Shown in pieces: positions 43,582 to 52,266 of a stretch of 64,000 bases of DNA. The stretch comes from Mycobacterium sp. 155 (lineage in GTDB: Bacteria; Actinomycetota; Actinomycetes; Mycobacteriales; Mycobacteriaceae). The stretch spans positions 3,267,184 to 3,331,183 of the forward strand of contig NZ_KB892705.1 of the NCBI RefSeq assembly GCF_000373905.1, in the 5' to 3' direction. The position numbers were made by a program, and so were the translations under genes. Position 1 is the stretch's first letter; each line of letters opens with the position of its first letter. The notes beneath the pieces were generated by a model that did not search any database, was not told the origin of the DNA, and saw only the letters and a list, made by a program, of their open reading frames with translations.

Positions 43582-44730
43582 ATGAGCGCGTACATCACGG
43601 CCACGGGCAGCTTTTTGCCGGGCAACCCAGTGCCCAACGATGAAATCGAAGACTACCTGGGGACTGTGGGCCACGCGACAAGTGATGTGCGGGATCTGAC
43701 CCTGGAGAACTGCGGTATCAAGACCCGCTATTACGCCATAGACAAGGATCAGCAAACCGTCATTTCAAATGCGGCGATGGCCGCAAATGCGGTGCGCAAG
43801 GCCGCCGCGCGCGCCGGCCTCGGCCCGAACGACGTCGAGCTGCTGACCGCGGCGACGACGGGGCCGGATATGTTGGCGCCCGGGCATGCAAGCATGGTGC
43901 ACGGAGAATTGGGCTACGGGCCCATGGAGATTTCTACTGCCGTCGGAGTCTGCAGTTCCGGAATGATGGCACTGAAGAACGCCTACCTGCAAGTGGCGAT
44001 CGGTGAGAAGCGCAACGCGATCAGCGTCGCCAGCGAGTTGGCCTCCCGCATTTTCAAAAGCACCAGGTACGACGAGATGGGTCTGCTCGCCCAAGACGGA
44101 TCGCTGCCGCTAGAAGCCGCGTTCCTGCGTTACATGCTCTCTGACGGCGCTGGTGCGGCGGTCATCGAGAATGCACCCGCGGCATCGGGAATCAGCCTTC
44201 GCATCGACTGGATTTCGTTGACGTCCTTCGCCAATACCGAGAAGACATGCATGTACGGCGGCAGCAACTCCAACGCGGCCGCGAAGACCTGGATGGACTA
44301 TCCGACCTCCGCAGCAGCTGAAGCCGACGGTGCACTCGTGCTGCGCCAGGACCTCTCGCTGCTGCCGCACCTGGTCAGCGTCGGAGCCGACGAGTGGGAA
44401 CGACTGCGCAAATTGGGCAAGTTCGACCCGGACACGCTCACCTGGATCCCCGCGCACTACTCGAGCGAGCGGATGAAGCAGATCGTCTTCAAAGAGTTCG
44501 CCCGACGCGGGATTAACGCCGGCCGAACAGAGAAGTGGTACAGCAACCTGACATCCGTCGGCAACATAGGCTGCGCAGCCATTTTCGTCATCCTCGACGA
44601 GATGATGACCGAGGGCCTGATCAAACAGGGCGACACGTTACTGTGCATGGTCCCGGAGTCCGGCCGGTTCGTGATCTCTTTCATGCATCTGACAGCGGTG
44701 TCGGGAGCCGCGCCGGATCCTCGGCCATGA
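43582..44730 (+). CDS. darB: DarB-like dialkylresorcinol-condensing ketosynthase (KAS III fold)
   Basis: A 382-residue thiolase-fold condensing enzyme matching DarB rather than FabH: FLPGNPVPNDEIEDYLG, CGIKTRYYAID, HASMVHGELGYGPMEI and the catalytic Cys in GVCSSGMMALKNAY. A His lies in WIPAHYSSERM and an Asn in TSVGNIGCAA. DarB joins a beta-ketoacyl thioester to a second acyl chain and closes a cyclohexanedione ring. ATG 43582 is favoured because AAAGG lies nine bases upstream; ATG 43576 is only three bases from it. It is the first gene of a tightly coupled operon with darA, an ACP, a PKS and a FAAL. Confidence 0.82.
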   Translation: MSAYITATGSFLPGNPVPNDEIEDYLGTVGHATSDVRDLTLENCGIKTRYYAIDKDQQTVISNAAMAANAVRKAAARAGLGPNDVELLTAATTGPDMLAPGHASMVHGELGYGPMEISTAVGVCSSGMMALKNAYLQVAIGEKRNAISVASELASRIFKSTRYDEMGLLAQDGSLPLEAAFLRYMLSDGAGAAVIENAPAASGISLRIDWISLTSFANTEKTCMYGGSNSNAAAKTWMDYPTSAAAEADGALVLRQDLSLLPHLVSVGADEWERLRKLGKFDPDTLTWIPAHYSSERMKQIVFKEFARRGINAGRTEKWYSNLTSVGNIGCAAIFVILDEMMTEGLIKQGDTLLCMVPESGRFVISFMHLTAVSGAAPDPRP

Positions 44731-45656
44731 ACCGCCGGGCGGTCGTGTACCTCTACACCCAGACCGGACAGCTGCGTGAAGTCGCCGAGGCGTTCGTCGC
44801 ACCACTGGAAGCCGATGGGTGGCGCATTCGCTGGGTCGACGTCCAACCGCGCGTCGCGTTCCCGTTTCCGTGGTCGATCCGCCAGTTCTTCGGAGTTTTC
44901 CCTCGTGCGGTGGACCCCGACGCATTGGTGCAACTCGTCGAGCCGCCAGGCGGCTTCGGGACAGGCCAGGACGAGGAAGAAGTTGTCCTGCTGGCGTACC
45001 AGGTGTGGTATCTGTCGCCGTCGCTGCCCATCCGGTCACTGGTGGCCGGGCATCCCGAGGCCTTCCGGAACCGCAGGGTCATCTCGCTGATCGCCTGCCG
45101 CAACATGTGGTACTCCGCTGCGATCGAGGTTGCCGGTCTGCTGCGAAACGCAGGCGCGCGGCGCGTCGAGGTGGTCGCCGCGACCGACACCCGGCACCAG
45201 GCGACCTCCCTGGTGACCACGCTGCACTGGCTGCTGACCGGCAAGCGCGAACCGTTCCTGTGGTTCGGGCGGTCCGGAGTCGGCGACGCCGAACTGGCGC
45301 GAGTGACTACCGTCGGGCGCAGCGTTGCCGAGCAGGGGAACTGCCCGGCCGACGCGGCGCCTGTCGTGCCGACTCTGGCAGTGGCGGATCTCTTTGCCGG
45401 GCAACTGTTCCGGAAATGGGGCGTGACGGTGCGGTGGGCCGCACGATTCGGCGCAGCAGCGCATGCCGCGAGCCTGGTGATATTCGTGGTGGGCTTGGCG
45501 ATCGGTATCGTGGCCGGTCTCCCGCTGATCGGAGGTGCGGCACTGGCCGGCGGCGCGCGGTTCGAGATATGGATCAGCGGTGTCGTACATCGCGGGATCT
45601 CGTTCGGCGAGTTGGCGATTCCCGAAGCCGCGAAGCGTGATCGAGCGCTCCGATGA
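44727..45656 (+). CDS. darA: DarA-like dialkylresorcinol aromatase
   Basis: A 309-residue protein that matches DarA: the N-terminus AVVYLYTQTGQLREVAEAF is the family hallmark, followed by VAFPFPWSIRQFFGVFPRAVD and LIACRNMWYSAAIEVA. The C-terminal region has a hydrophobic stretch (SLVIFVVGLAIGIVAGLPLIGG) that could associate with the membrane. DarA oxidises and aromatises the ring formed by DarB to a 2,5-dialkylresorcinol. It overlaps darB by 4 bases (ATGA). The DarA/DarB pair is well known from Bacteroidetes and proteobacteria; here it is in an actinobacterial PKS setting. Confidence 0.8.
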   Translation: MNRRAVVYLYTQTGQLREVAEAFVAPLEADGWRIRWVDVQPRVAFPFPWSIRQFFGVFPRAVDPDALVQLVEPPGGFGTGQDEEEVVLLAYQVWYLSPSLPIRSLVAGHPEAFRNRRVISLIACRNMWYSAAIEVAGLLRNAGARRVEVVAATDTRHQATSLVTTLHWLLTGKREPFLWFGRSGVGDAELARVTTVGRSVAEQGNCPADAAPVVPTLAVADLFAGQLFRKWGVTVRWAARFGAAAHAASLVIFVVGLAIGIVAGLPLIGGAALAGGARFEIWISGVVHRGISFGELAIPEAAKRDRALR

Positions 45657-45913
45657 GCGCTCTCGCGCCGGGACACGACGAACTTATCGATTGGCTGACC
45701 GTGAAGGTCGCCGGCTACCTCGGCCTACGGCCGGACGAGATCGACACAGACATCCCGTTGGCCGACTGTGGGATCGACTCCATCTCCGGCATGGCGTTGT
45801 GCGCAGACTTGAATTACGAGAAAGGATTCGACGTCGAGACCACCATAGTGTGGGACTGCGCGACCATCGATGAGATTGCCGCCTACCTCACCGGGCAGCG
45901 AGGGACATCGTGA
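45653..45913 (+). CDS. Stand-alone acyl carrier protein
   Basis: An 86-residue ACP. The phosphopantetheine Ser is in CGIDSISGMALCADL, and the helical pattern is normal. It overlaps darA by 4 bases (ATGA) and the next PKS by 4 bases (GTGA). It probably carries an acyl or beta-ketoacyl chain for DarB, or takes the fatty acid activated by the FAAL encoded at the end of the operon; it corresponds to DarC in other clusters. Confidence 0.9.
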   Translation: MSALAPGHDELIDWLTVKVAGYLGLRPDEIDTDIPLADCGIDSISGMALCADLNYEKGFDVETTIVWDCATIDEIAAYLTGQRGTS

Positions 45914-48849
45914 TACCGATCGCGGTGATCGGTATCGATTGCCGCTTCGCCGGGGCACCAGACAAAGACGCATTCTGGCGGCTGATGATGGACGCAGTAG
46001 TCACTGACACCGAAGTGCCCACTCAGCGTTGGGATGTCGACGACTTCTACCGGCCCGACGGCGCACCCGGGTCGATGAACACCCGGCGCGGCCACTTCAT
46101 CGACAACGTGGATGCCTTCGACAACGACTTCTTCGGTATAGCGCCCGTCGAGGCGGCGGCACTCGACCCTCAGCAGCGGCTGCTGTTGCAGTCGTCGTGG
46201 CGCGCGCTCGAAGATGCCGGGATCGACCCGCGCTCGCTGGCGGGAACGCCGACCGGGGTTTTCGTCGGCGTGATGTCCAGCGAATGGAGTAGCCTTCAAC
46301 TTCTCGATTTTGCCGGCGCCGGAGCCTTCCTCGGCACCGGCAGCGGCTACTTCATGACGGCAAATCGTGTCTCCTACCACCTCGGCCTCACGGGACCGAG
46401 TGTGGCGATCGATTCGGCCTGCTCGTCGTCACTGACCGCGATACATCAGGGGTGCGCCGCGCTGCGCTCCGGTGAAGCCGACACCGTAATCGCTGCGGGT
46501 GTGAATCTCATTCTGACTCCGGCACTTTCGATCTTCTACACGCAGGCTGGGCTATCCGCTCCCGACGGGCGCTGCAAACCGTTCCGGCGAGACGCCAACG
46601 GCATCGGCAGGGGTGAGGGCATCGCGGCAGTCGTGTTGCGCCGACTCGACGACGCGCTAGCCGATCGACAGCCGATCTATGCCGTCGTGAGAAGTTCCGT
46701 CACCAACCACGATGGGCGCAGCAACGGGATCACCGCTCCGAATCGACGCTCGCAGGTGGCGCTGATGCGTCGGGCGCTTGGCCTCGCCGAGGTTGACGCC
46801 CGCCAGATCGCTTTCGTCGAAGCCCACGGCACCGGCACGGTGCTGGGAGACATGATCGAGGCCAGCGCCCTCGGCGATGTGCATAAGACCCGAAGCTGCG
46901 CACCATGTTTACTCGGCTCGGTCAAGGGAAACATCGGGCACACCGAGGGCAGCGCGGGCATCGCGGCGTTCATCAAGACCTGCCTGGCCCTGCACCTGGG
47001 CGTCCTACCGCCGACGGTGATCGGCGACGGGCCCAACCCTGGCCTGCGGCTCGACGAGAACGGGCTGAAGCTGGCCGCTGCTGCGCAAGTGCTGCCGACG
47101 CACGGTGTGCTGGGCGCGGTGAGTTCGTTCGGGCTTGGCGGCGGTAACGCACACGCCATCTTGGAATCCGCGCCTGCCGCTGCGTCGCCCAGCCCGTGCC
47201 GACGGGGAGTCGTGATGATCTCGGCGCCATCCACGCATGCTTTGAGGAGCAACGCTGCGGCAATGGGCCGCGCGCTGCGAGCCGTCGACGTTGACCGGGT
47301 CGGCGCGTGGTGTCGGTCGACGAATATCGTCAAGCGATCCCATCGGCACCGCGTTGTGCTCGAAGGTGACCGCGACGCTCTGGCTGACGGCCTCGAGCAG
47401 GTCGCCGCCGGCGCACGCCCCGACCTCACCTCCGCCGGGCGCCCCCATCGGCTGCCGGCGACCGTCGGATTGCTGTTTTCGGGTCAGGGTACGCAGTATT
47501 CGGGCATGACGCGCCCGCTTTACCGCGCGAACCCCGTTTACCGAAAGGCCCTCGATACCGTCTGTGCCGCGTTGCGCCCTCACCTGGGCGCGGACCTGCT
47601 GACGACGATACTTGGTGACGATACCGGGCTCGATCACACCAGCTTGACGCAGCCGGCGTTGTTCGCCGTGTCGTATGCGTTGGGAAAGACATTGTTGCAG
47701 AGCGGTATCCGGGCGAGATTCGGCATCGGCCACAGCCTCGGGGAGATCAGCGCGGCCTGCCTCTCGAGCGTCCTCACGGTCGGGGACGCCGCCCGGCTCG
47801 TCGTGGCCAGAGGGCGGTTGATGGGTTCGTTGCCGCCCAATGGGGCAATGATCGCGATCGACCTGAGCGTGGAACAGGCAGAGGAGCTTGTCGCCGACGT
47901 GCCCGGCTGCGTTGTCGCGGCCGTCAACGGCCCACGTTCACTGACGATTTCCGGGACAACTGACGCGGTGGCACGGCTACAGACAGTCGTCCAGCAACAT
48001 GGCGGCAGGGCGACGGGCCTGGCGGTGTCACATGCCTTTCACTCGCCGCTGATGGAGCCGATCGTGACGGACTTCCGCGACGAGTTGGACGGGCTCGAGC
48101 CGCATCCCGCCGAGTTCCCGTTGTTCTCAACGGTGCTCGGCAGACAAATCGACGGCAGCGAGATGACCGCCGCCTACTGGGCCCAGCAGATATGCGCGCC
48201 GGTGCAGTTCTATGGCGCCGTTCGAGCCGCCGTGAAGGCAGTTGGCGCTGACTATCTTGCCGAGGCCGGTCCGAGATCTGGGCTGCTCATGCTTGCCAGG
48301 CAGGCGGGACTGCCGGCGCGGACACCTTCGCTTGTCCTATGTAGCGGTCCGGATTCCGACGGAAGTGAACTGCTCAGTGTTGCAGCGACTTTGCTGCGTG
48401 ACGGTTATTCACCGGACCTCACCCCGCTGTACGGCGAGCCAGCCGGCCCGTTGCAGCGACTTCCGGCCTACGTCTTCGACGACACCAGCCGGTTCTGGTT
48501 TGACGGTCCTATCGCCTACCCGCACCAACAGGTGCGACTCGACCAGACCGAGACGACAGCACCCGCCGTCGAGGACGCCGACACGGAGCAGGTGCACGAC
48601 CGCACCGAGGATGAGGTTCTGGCACTGATCGCCGATGTGGGCAACTATTCGGTCACCGAACTGACGCGATCCAAGCGGTTGGCGGACGACTTGGGATATG
48701 ACTCGCTGCTTCAGCTTCGGCTGCTGGATCGACTGCGCAAGGAATATCCGCAGCTGCAACACGTCAGCGTTGCCGATTTACTACCGCGAATCCACAACGT
48801 CGGCGACCTCGTCGACTTCGTGGTTTTTCAAGGGAGCGGAATCCGTTGA
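45910..48849 (+). CDS. Non-reducing type I PKS: KS-AT-ACP
   Basis: A 979-residue PKS module without reductive domains. KS about 1-425 (Cys in DSACSSSLTAIHQGC; His in EAHGTGTVLGD and GNIGHTEGSAG), AT about 515-810 (FSGQGTQYSGM, GHSLGEISAACL, SHAFHSPLMEP = malonyl type), ACP about 890-975 (DDLGYDSLLQLRLLDRL). One extension of a fatty acyl starter with malonyl would give a beta-ketoacyl thioester, which is exactly the type of substrate DarB needs. It starts at GTG 45910, coupled to the ACP, and ends coupled to the FAAL gene. Confidence 0.9.
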   Translation: MIPIAVIGIDCRFAGAPDKDAFWRLMMDAVVTDTEVPTQRWDVDDFYRPDGAPGSMNTRRGHFIDNVDAFDNDFFGIAPVEAAALDPQQRLLLQSSWRALEDAGIDPRSLAGTPTGVFVGVMSSEWSSLQLLDFAGAGAFLGTGSGYFMTANRVSYHLGLTGPSVAIDSACSSSLTAIHQGCAALRSGEADTVIAAGVNLILTPALSIFYTQAGLSAPDGRCKPFRRDANGIGRGEGIAAVVLRRLDDALADRQPIYAVVRSSVTNHDGRSNGITAPNRRSQVALMRRALGLAEVDARQIAFVEAHGTGTVLGDMIEASALGDVHKTRSCAPCLLGSVKGNIGHTEGSAGIAAFIKTCLALHLGVLPPTVIGDGPNPGLRLDENGLKLAAAAQVLPTHGVLGAVSSFGLGGGNAHAILESAPAAASPSPCRRGVVMISAPSTHALRSNAAAMGRALRAVDVDRVGAWCRSTNIVKRSHRHRVVLEGDRDALADGLEQVAAGARPDLTSAGRPHRLPATVGLLFSGQGTQYSGMTRPLYRANPVYRKALDTVCAALRPHLGADLLTTILGDDTGLDHTSLTQPALFAVSYALGKTLLQSGIRARFGIGHSLGEISAACLSSVLTVGDAARLVVARGRLMGSLPPNGAMIAIDLSVEQAEELVADVPGCVVAAVNGPRSLTISGTTDAVARLQTVVQQHGGRATGLAVSHAFHSPLMEPIVTDFRDELDGLEPHPAEFPLFSTVLGRQIDGSEMTAAYWAQQICAPVQFYGAVRAAVKAVGADYLAEAGPRSGLLMLARQAGLPARTPSLVLCSGPDSDGSELLSVAATLLRDGYSPDLTPLYGEPAGPLQRLPAYVFDDTSRFWFDGPIAYPHQQVRLDQTETTAPAVEDADTEQVHDRTEDEVLALIADVGNYSVTELTRSKRLADDLGYDSLLQLRLLDRLRKEYPQLQHVSVADLLPRIHNVGDLVDFVVFQGSGIR

Positions 48850-50516
48850 GCGTCTTCACCCGCGAGCTTCTCGCCACTGCGGCATCGTCACCACGGCACT
48901 TGACCGGAGGCACCTTCGCTGATCCGGTACGGCTCAGCTGGCAGGATGTCCACGAGCAGGCGAAGCAGATAGGTGGTGGCCTGGCCGCGAGGGGAGTCGG
49001 TCGTGGTGGCTCCGTCGCCGTGCTGGCCACCGATGCCGCCGATGTCGCGCCGCTGGCGCAGGCGGCGTGGCTGCGGGGTGCCGCACTGACAATGCTGCAG
49101 CAACCGACACCGCGCACTGATCCGGCTGTCTGGCTGGCTGACACAGTGCGAGCAATCGGGTTGATCAAAGCTGACGTGGTTGTCGTCGGCGGTCAGTTCC
49201 TGGCTGCACTGGATCATCTCTCCGCGCAGCAACTTTCCGTCTGCCCTGTCGAGTCGTTGCGTACCGCCGAACCAGCCGAGTTCGATGCCGAAACCGACGA
49301 CACGGATATCGCGTTGCGGCAGTTGACATCGGGATCAACCGGCGCACCCAAGGCCGTCGAGATCAGCCACGGCAATCTCGCGGCGAGCGCCATCGCGCTG
49401 CGCGATGGACTGGACCTGGATATCAGCACTGACGTCTTCGCCAGCTGGCTGCCGCTCTCCCATGACATGGGCATGATCGCCTTTTTGTGCCTGCCAATGC
49501 AATTGGGTCTTGAAGTCGCCGTCATCCCTCCCGACGAGTTTCTCAGGCGTCCGATCATCTGGGCAGAGTTGATCAGCCGGCACCGCGGAACCGTCACGGC
49601 AGGACCCAACTTCGCTTACTCGGTGCTTGCCCGGATGTTGCACTGTCGCACCGATCCCGGCAATATCGACCTGTCGTCGCTTCGGGTGGCGGTCAACGGA
49701 GCCGAACCGATCGATCACCGCGATATCGCCGAATTTACCACCGTCGGCACGCGTTTTGGTATGAAGGCAACCGCCGCGATGCCCGGCTATGGGCTCGCCG
49801 AAGCCACCTTGGTCGTGTCGTTGGGCGCGCCACACCACGCTGCGGTGATCGACACGGTCTCGCGCCAGGCCGTCGTGGAGGCGCACCGCGCGCTGCCCAT
49901 CTGTGACGCCTCTGAGCACCCGCAGCACGTCGTGTGCGTCGGGGTGCCCGTGACGGGCATGGAGGTGCGCATCGGTCGGGGTGGACAAGTATTGGCGCAC
50001 AGAGAAATTGGCGCGATCGAATTGCGCGGTCCTACTGTCGCCGAGAACTATCTCACGTCGGCCGGTGTCGTGCCGTTGGCCCGGGATGACGGTTGGTTCG
50101 ACACCGGGGATCTGGGATATCTCGACGAGCACGGGCGACTTTACGTCTGTGGCCGCCGCAAGGATCTCATCGTGGTCGCTGGCATGAACCTGTACCCACA
50201 CGATATCGAGCGAGCCGCCGAGACTGTGGACGGTGTGCGAAAAGGCTGTGTGATCGCCGTGCGCGTTGACGGCGATCCGGAGGGCTTCGCAGTGCTCGCC
50301 GAAGTGCACAACGCAGACGACGAGGACGTGCGGCGGCGGATCAGCCGGGCCATCACCACTCGGGTCAGCCGTCACATCGGACACCTTCCGCGCCATGTTC
50401 TGTTGTTGCCCGCGGGCAGCCTGCCCAAGACCGCGTCCGGCAAGCTGCGCCGTAGTAGCGCGCGCGAACTGCTGCCGTCATCGACAGCGATATCCGATGT
50501 GTGGCAGGTGAGTTGA
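48846..50516 (+). CDS. Fatty acyl-AMP ligase (FAAL)
   Basis: A 556-residue adenylating enzyme of the FadD-FAAL type. LTSGSTGAPKAVEISHGN is the AMP-binding loop, LPLSHDMGMIAFLCLP and PGYGLAEATLVVSLG are typical of FAALs, DLGYLDEHGRLYVCGRRKDLI is the hinge region, and LPKTASGKLRR the C-terminal Lys motif. It activates a fatty acid as the adenylate and loads it on the ACP or PKS. The start is TTG 48846, overlapping the PKS stop by 4 bases (TTGA). It is the last gene of the darB operon. Confidence 0.88.
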   Translation: MSVFTRELLATAASSPRHLTGGTFADPVRLSWQDVHEQAKQIGGGLAARGVGRGGSVAVLATDAADVAPLAQAAWLRGAALTMLQQPTPRTDPAVWLADTVRAIGLIKADVVVVGGQFLAALDHLSAQQLSVCPVESLRTAEPAEFDAETDDTDIALRQLTSGSTGAPKAVEISHGNLAASAIALRDGLDLDISTDVFASWLPLSHDMGMIAFLCLPMQLGLEVAVIPPDEFLRRPIIWAELISRHRGTVTAGPNFAYSVLARMLHCRTDPGNIDLSSLRVAVNGAEPIDHRDIAEFTTVGTRFGMKATAAMPGYGLAEATLVVSLGAPHHAAVIDTVSRQAVVEAHRALPICDASEHPQHVVCVGVPVTGMEVRIGRGGQVLAHREIGAIELRGPTVAENYLTSAGVVPLARDDGWFDTGDLGYLDEHGRLYVCGRRKDLIVVAGMNLYPHDIERAAETVDGVRKGCVIAVRVDGDPEGFAVLAEVHNADDEDVRRRISRAITTRVSRHIGHLPRHVLLLPAGSLPKTASGKLRRSSARELLPSSTAISDVWQVS

Positions 50517-50538
50517 CACGGGGATTCTCGCCGCGCGA

Positions 50539-50558
50539 CGGGTTACCGCGGCAACCCG
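50539..50558. terminator. Bidirectional terminator between FAAL and methyltransferase genes
   Basis: CGGGTT (50539-50544) and AACCCG (50553-50558) form a 6-bp stem with an 8-base loop in the 72-bp gap between two convergent operons. Confidence 0.45.
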
Positions 50559-50588
50559 CGACAAACCCCTCATGCGGGCGGGGCTCGG

Positions 50589-51743
50589 CTAGATGGCTTC
50601 GGCCTCCACGAGGCTCAAAGGCGAAGCGGTAGGCACCACACGCGTCACCCGGAACCCGGCGCGCGCGAGCAGAGCTCGGTACTCCGCAGCCGTGCGGTCG
50701 CGGCCGGCCTGGGTCACCAGCATTTCCAGATCGGTCCAGTGCCCAATGTATTCACGCTTGTGAACCGGGATCACAAACTCGATCAGCAGTAGTACTGTGC
50801 CGACTTTGGCCGCCGCGTGCACATTTCGCAGAATCTCGACGGCCTGATCGTCGGGCCAGTCATGAATCACGTTCTTCAGAACGTAAATGTCGGCGCCGCC
50901 GGGCACACTGTCGAAGAATGATCCCTCCACCACCCTGACACGCTCCGCGATTCCATGCTGGCGCAACAGCTGTTGAGCTGCGACGACGGCATGGGGCAGG
51001 TCGTAAAGGATCCCCCGCGCAGTCGGCGTAGCCGCCAAGATTGCTGCTAACAATTGGCCTACCCCACCGCCGACATCTGCAACGGTTGGGTACGGGTCGA
51101 ATGAATAGGCGGCCATCAGCGAGGCCACCGCCATCTCAGTGGTTTCGGCCATGGCCCTGTTGAAGGCTTCGGCGAGTTCGGGCTCCCGACTGAGGTAATC
51201 GAAGGCGTCTGTACCGTTCACGGCCGGGATGACCGCCGCACCGGTTCGTATTGCGTCGGCGAGATAGCTCCAATGCTCGCGGTGCTGGTGTGAGCCGACC
51301 ATCCTGGCCAGTCCCGCAGCCGACAACGGCGCGCTGAACCGTAATGTGTTCGCGAGTGGGTTCACCTCGTAACGACCGTCACGGCGTTGACGGAACACGC
51401 CGCGGCCGATCAATGCCCGCAGCAGTCGGCGCAGCGCGTCGGGGTCCGCGTTGACCCGCGACGCCAGCTCTTCCACTCGCATCGGCCCATGGGCGAGGGC
51501 GTCGGCGATGCCGAGGTCTACTGCTGCGGTAATCGCCTGTGCCGTCCACGCATTCATAATCATCTCCATCATCGCCGCGTGGGGCGGGACGGTTCGCTGA
51601 TGAACTCGTAAGAGATAATGACGCACGCGCTCAACGAGTCTCACCAACTTCGGGGGTGGAACCGTAGCGGACCTCATCACTGATACCTTCGCTGCAAGCA
51701 CACCTGCGCCGGCATTACGGCGTTTCATCGACATGGTGCCCAT
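50589..51743 (-). CDS. SAM-dependent O-methyltransferase
   Basis: A 384-residue methyltransferase of the plant-COMT / hydroxyneurosporene type. The N-terminal winged-helix dimerisation domain (about 50-140; VEELASRVNADPDALRRLLRAL) is followed by the SAM fold: TVADVGGGVGQLLAAIL (motif I), YDLPHAVVAAQQ, and KNVIHDWPDDQAVEIL with the catalytic His region. ATG 51743 has AAAGGA upstream. It follows the VOC gene by 37 bases in the hydroxylase operon. It would methylate a phenolic hydroxyl of the resorcinol product. Confidence 0.88.
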   Translation of the reverse strand: MGTMSMKRRNAGAGVLAAKVSVMRSATVPPPKLVRLVERVRHYLLRVHQRTVPPHAAMMEMIMNAWTAQAITAAVDLGIADALAHGPMRVEELASRVNADPDALRRLLRALIGRGVFRQRRDGRYEVNPLANTLRFSAPLSAAGLARMVGSHQHREHWSYLADAIRTGAAVIPAVNGTDAFDYLSREPELAEAFNRAMAETTEMAVASLMAAYSFDPYPTVADVGGGVGQLLAAILAATPTARGILYDLPHAVVAAQQLLRQHGIAERVRVVEGSFFDSVPGGADIYVLKNVIHDWPDDQAVEILRNVHAAAKVGTVLLLIEFVIPVHKREYIGHWTDLEMLVTQAGRDRTAAEYRALLARAGFRVTRVVPTASPLSLVEAEAI

Positions 51744-51780
51744 CGGTCTGCTGTGTCCTTTCGGTCGGCGACATGTGTCG

Positions 51781-52266
51781 TCACTGTCGTGGCGAATGAC
51801 CACCAACTGGTCTTCCACGGCTGATGTCTGCCAGCACGGCGCCGACGTACAACTCTTCGGGCAGCACGTCCGCTTCTGCGGTGAAGTGGGCAGGCGGCGA
51901 AGGCAGGTACAGGGCCACGTCGGTGCCGTTGGGATCGCGCACCCAGAGCGCTATTGCGCCCGGCTCGCGGGTGGCTCGCTGAGGGACAGAGCCCAATCGC
52001 GCCAACCGGTCCAGTACTCGTTGCACCACGGGTATGTCGCCGAGGACCAACTTGACGGCAGTGACACCGCTGGCTTCGGGCTGATAGGCGAGGGCGATCT
52101 GCGAACGTTCGATCACCACCCGCAGCGAATCACCAGTGATTGCGGTCATCCGGGAGTTCAGCGATTGCGGTCGGCCGCCGAGCAGTGCGGCCCACCACGC
52201 CACCATTTCTTTTGGACGGTAGCTAAGTAGCCGCAATTCGACGCTCGGCGCCGCAATATCATTCAT
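51781..52266 (-). CDS. VOC (glyoxalase / bleomycin-resistance) family protein
   Basis: A 161-residue protein of the vicinal-oxygen-chelate fold (VELRLLSYRPKEMVAWWAALLGG, AIALWVRDPNGTDVALYLPS). It overlaps the flavin hydroxylase gene by 8 bases. In this place it could bind or sequester the quinone product, act as a self-protection protein, or catalyse a ring step; the sequence alone does not decide. The conserved metal-ligand pattern is not clear enough for an enzymatic assignment. Confidence 0.8.
   Translation of the reverse strand: MNDIAAPSVELRLLSYRPKEMVAWWAALLGGRPQSLNSRMTAITGDSLRVVIERSQIALAYQPEASGVTAVKLVLGDIPVVQRVLDRLARLGSVPQRATREPGAIALWVRDPNGTDVALYLPSPPAHFTAEADVLPEELYVGAVLADISRGRPVGGHSPRQ

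Noticed and set aside
43582..44730. A housekeeping FabH (fatty-acid initiation) gene.
   Set aside because: The motifs around the active Cys and the N-terminus follow DarB, and darA is directly coupled downstream.
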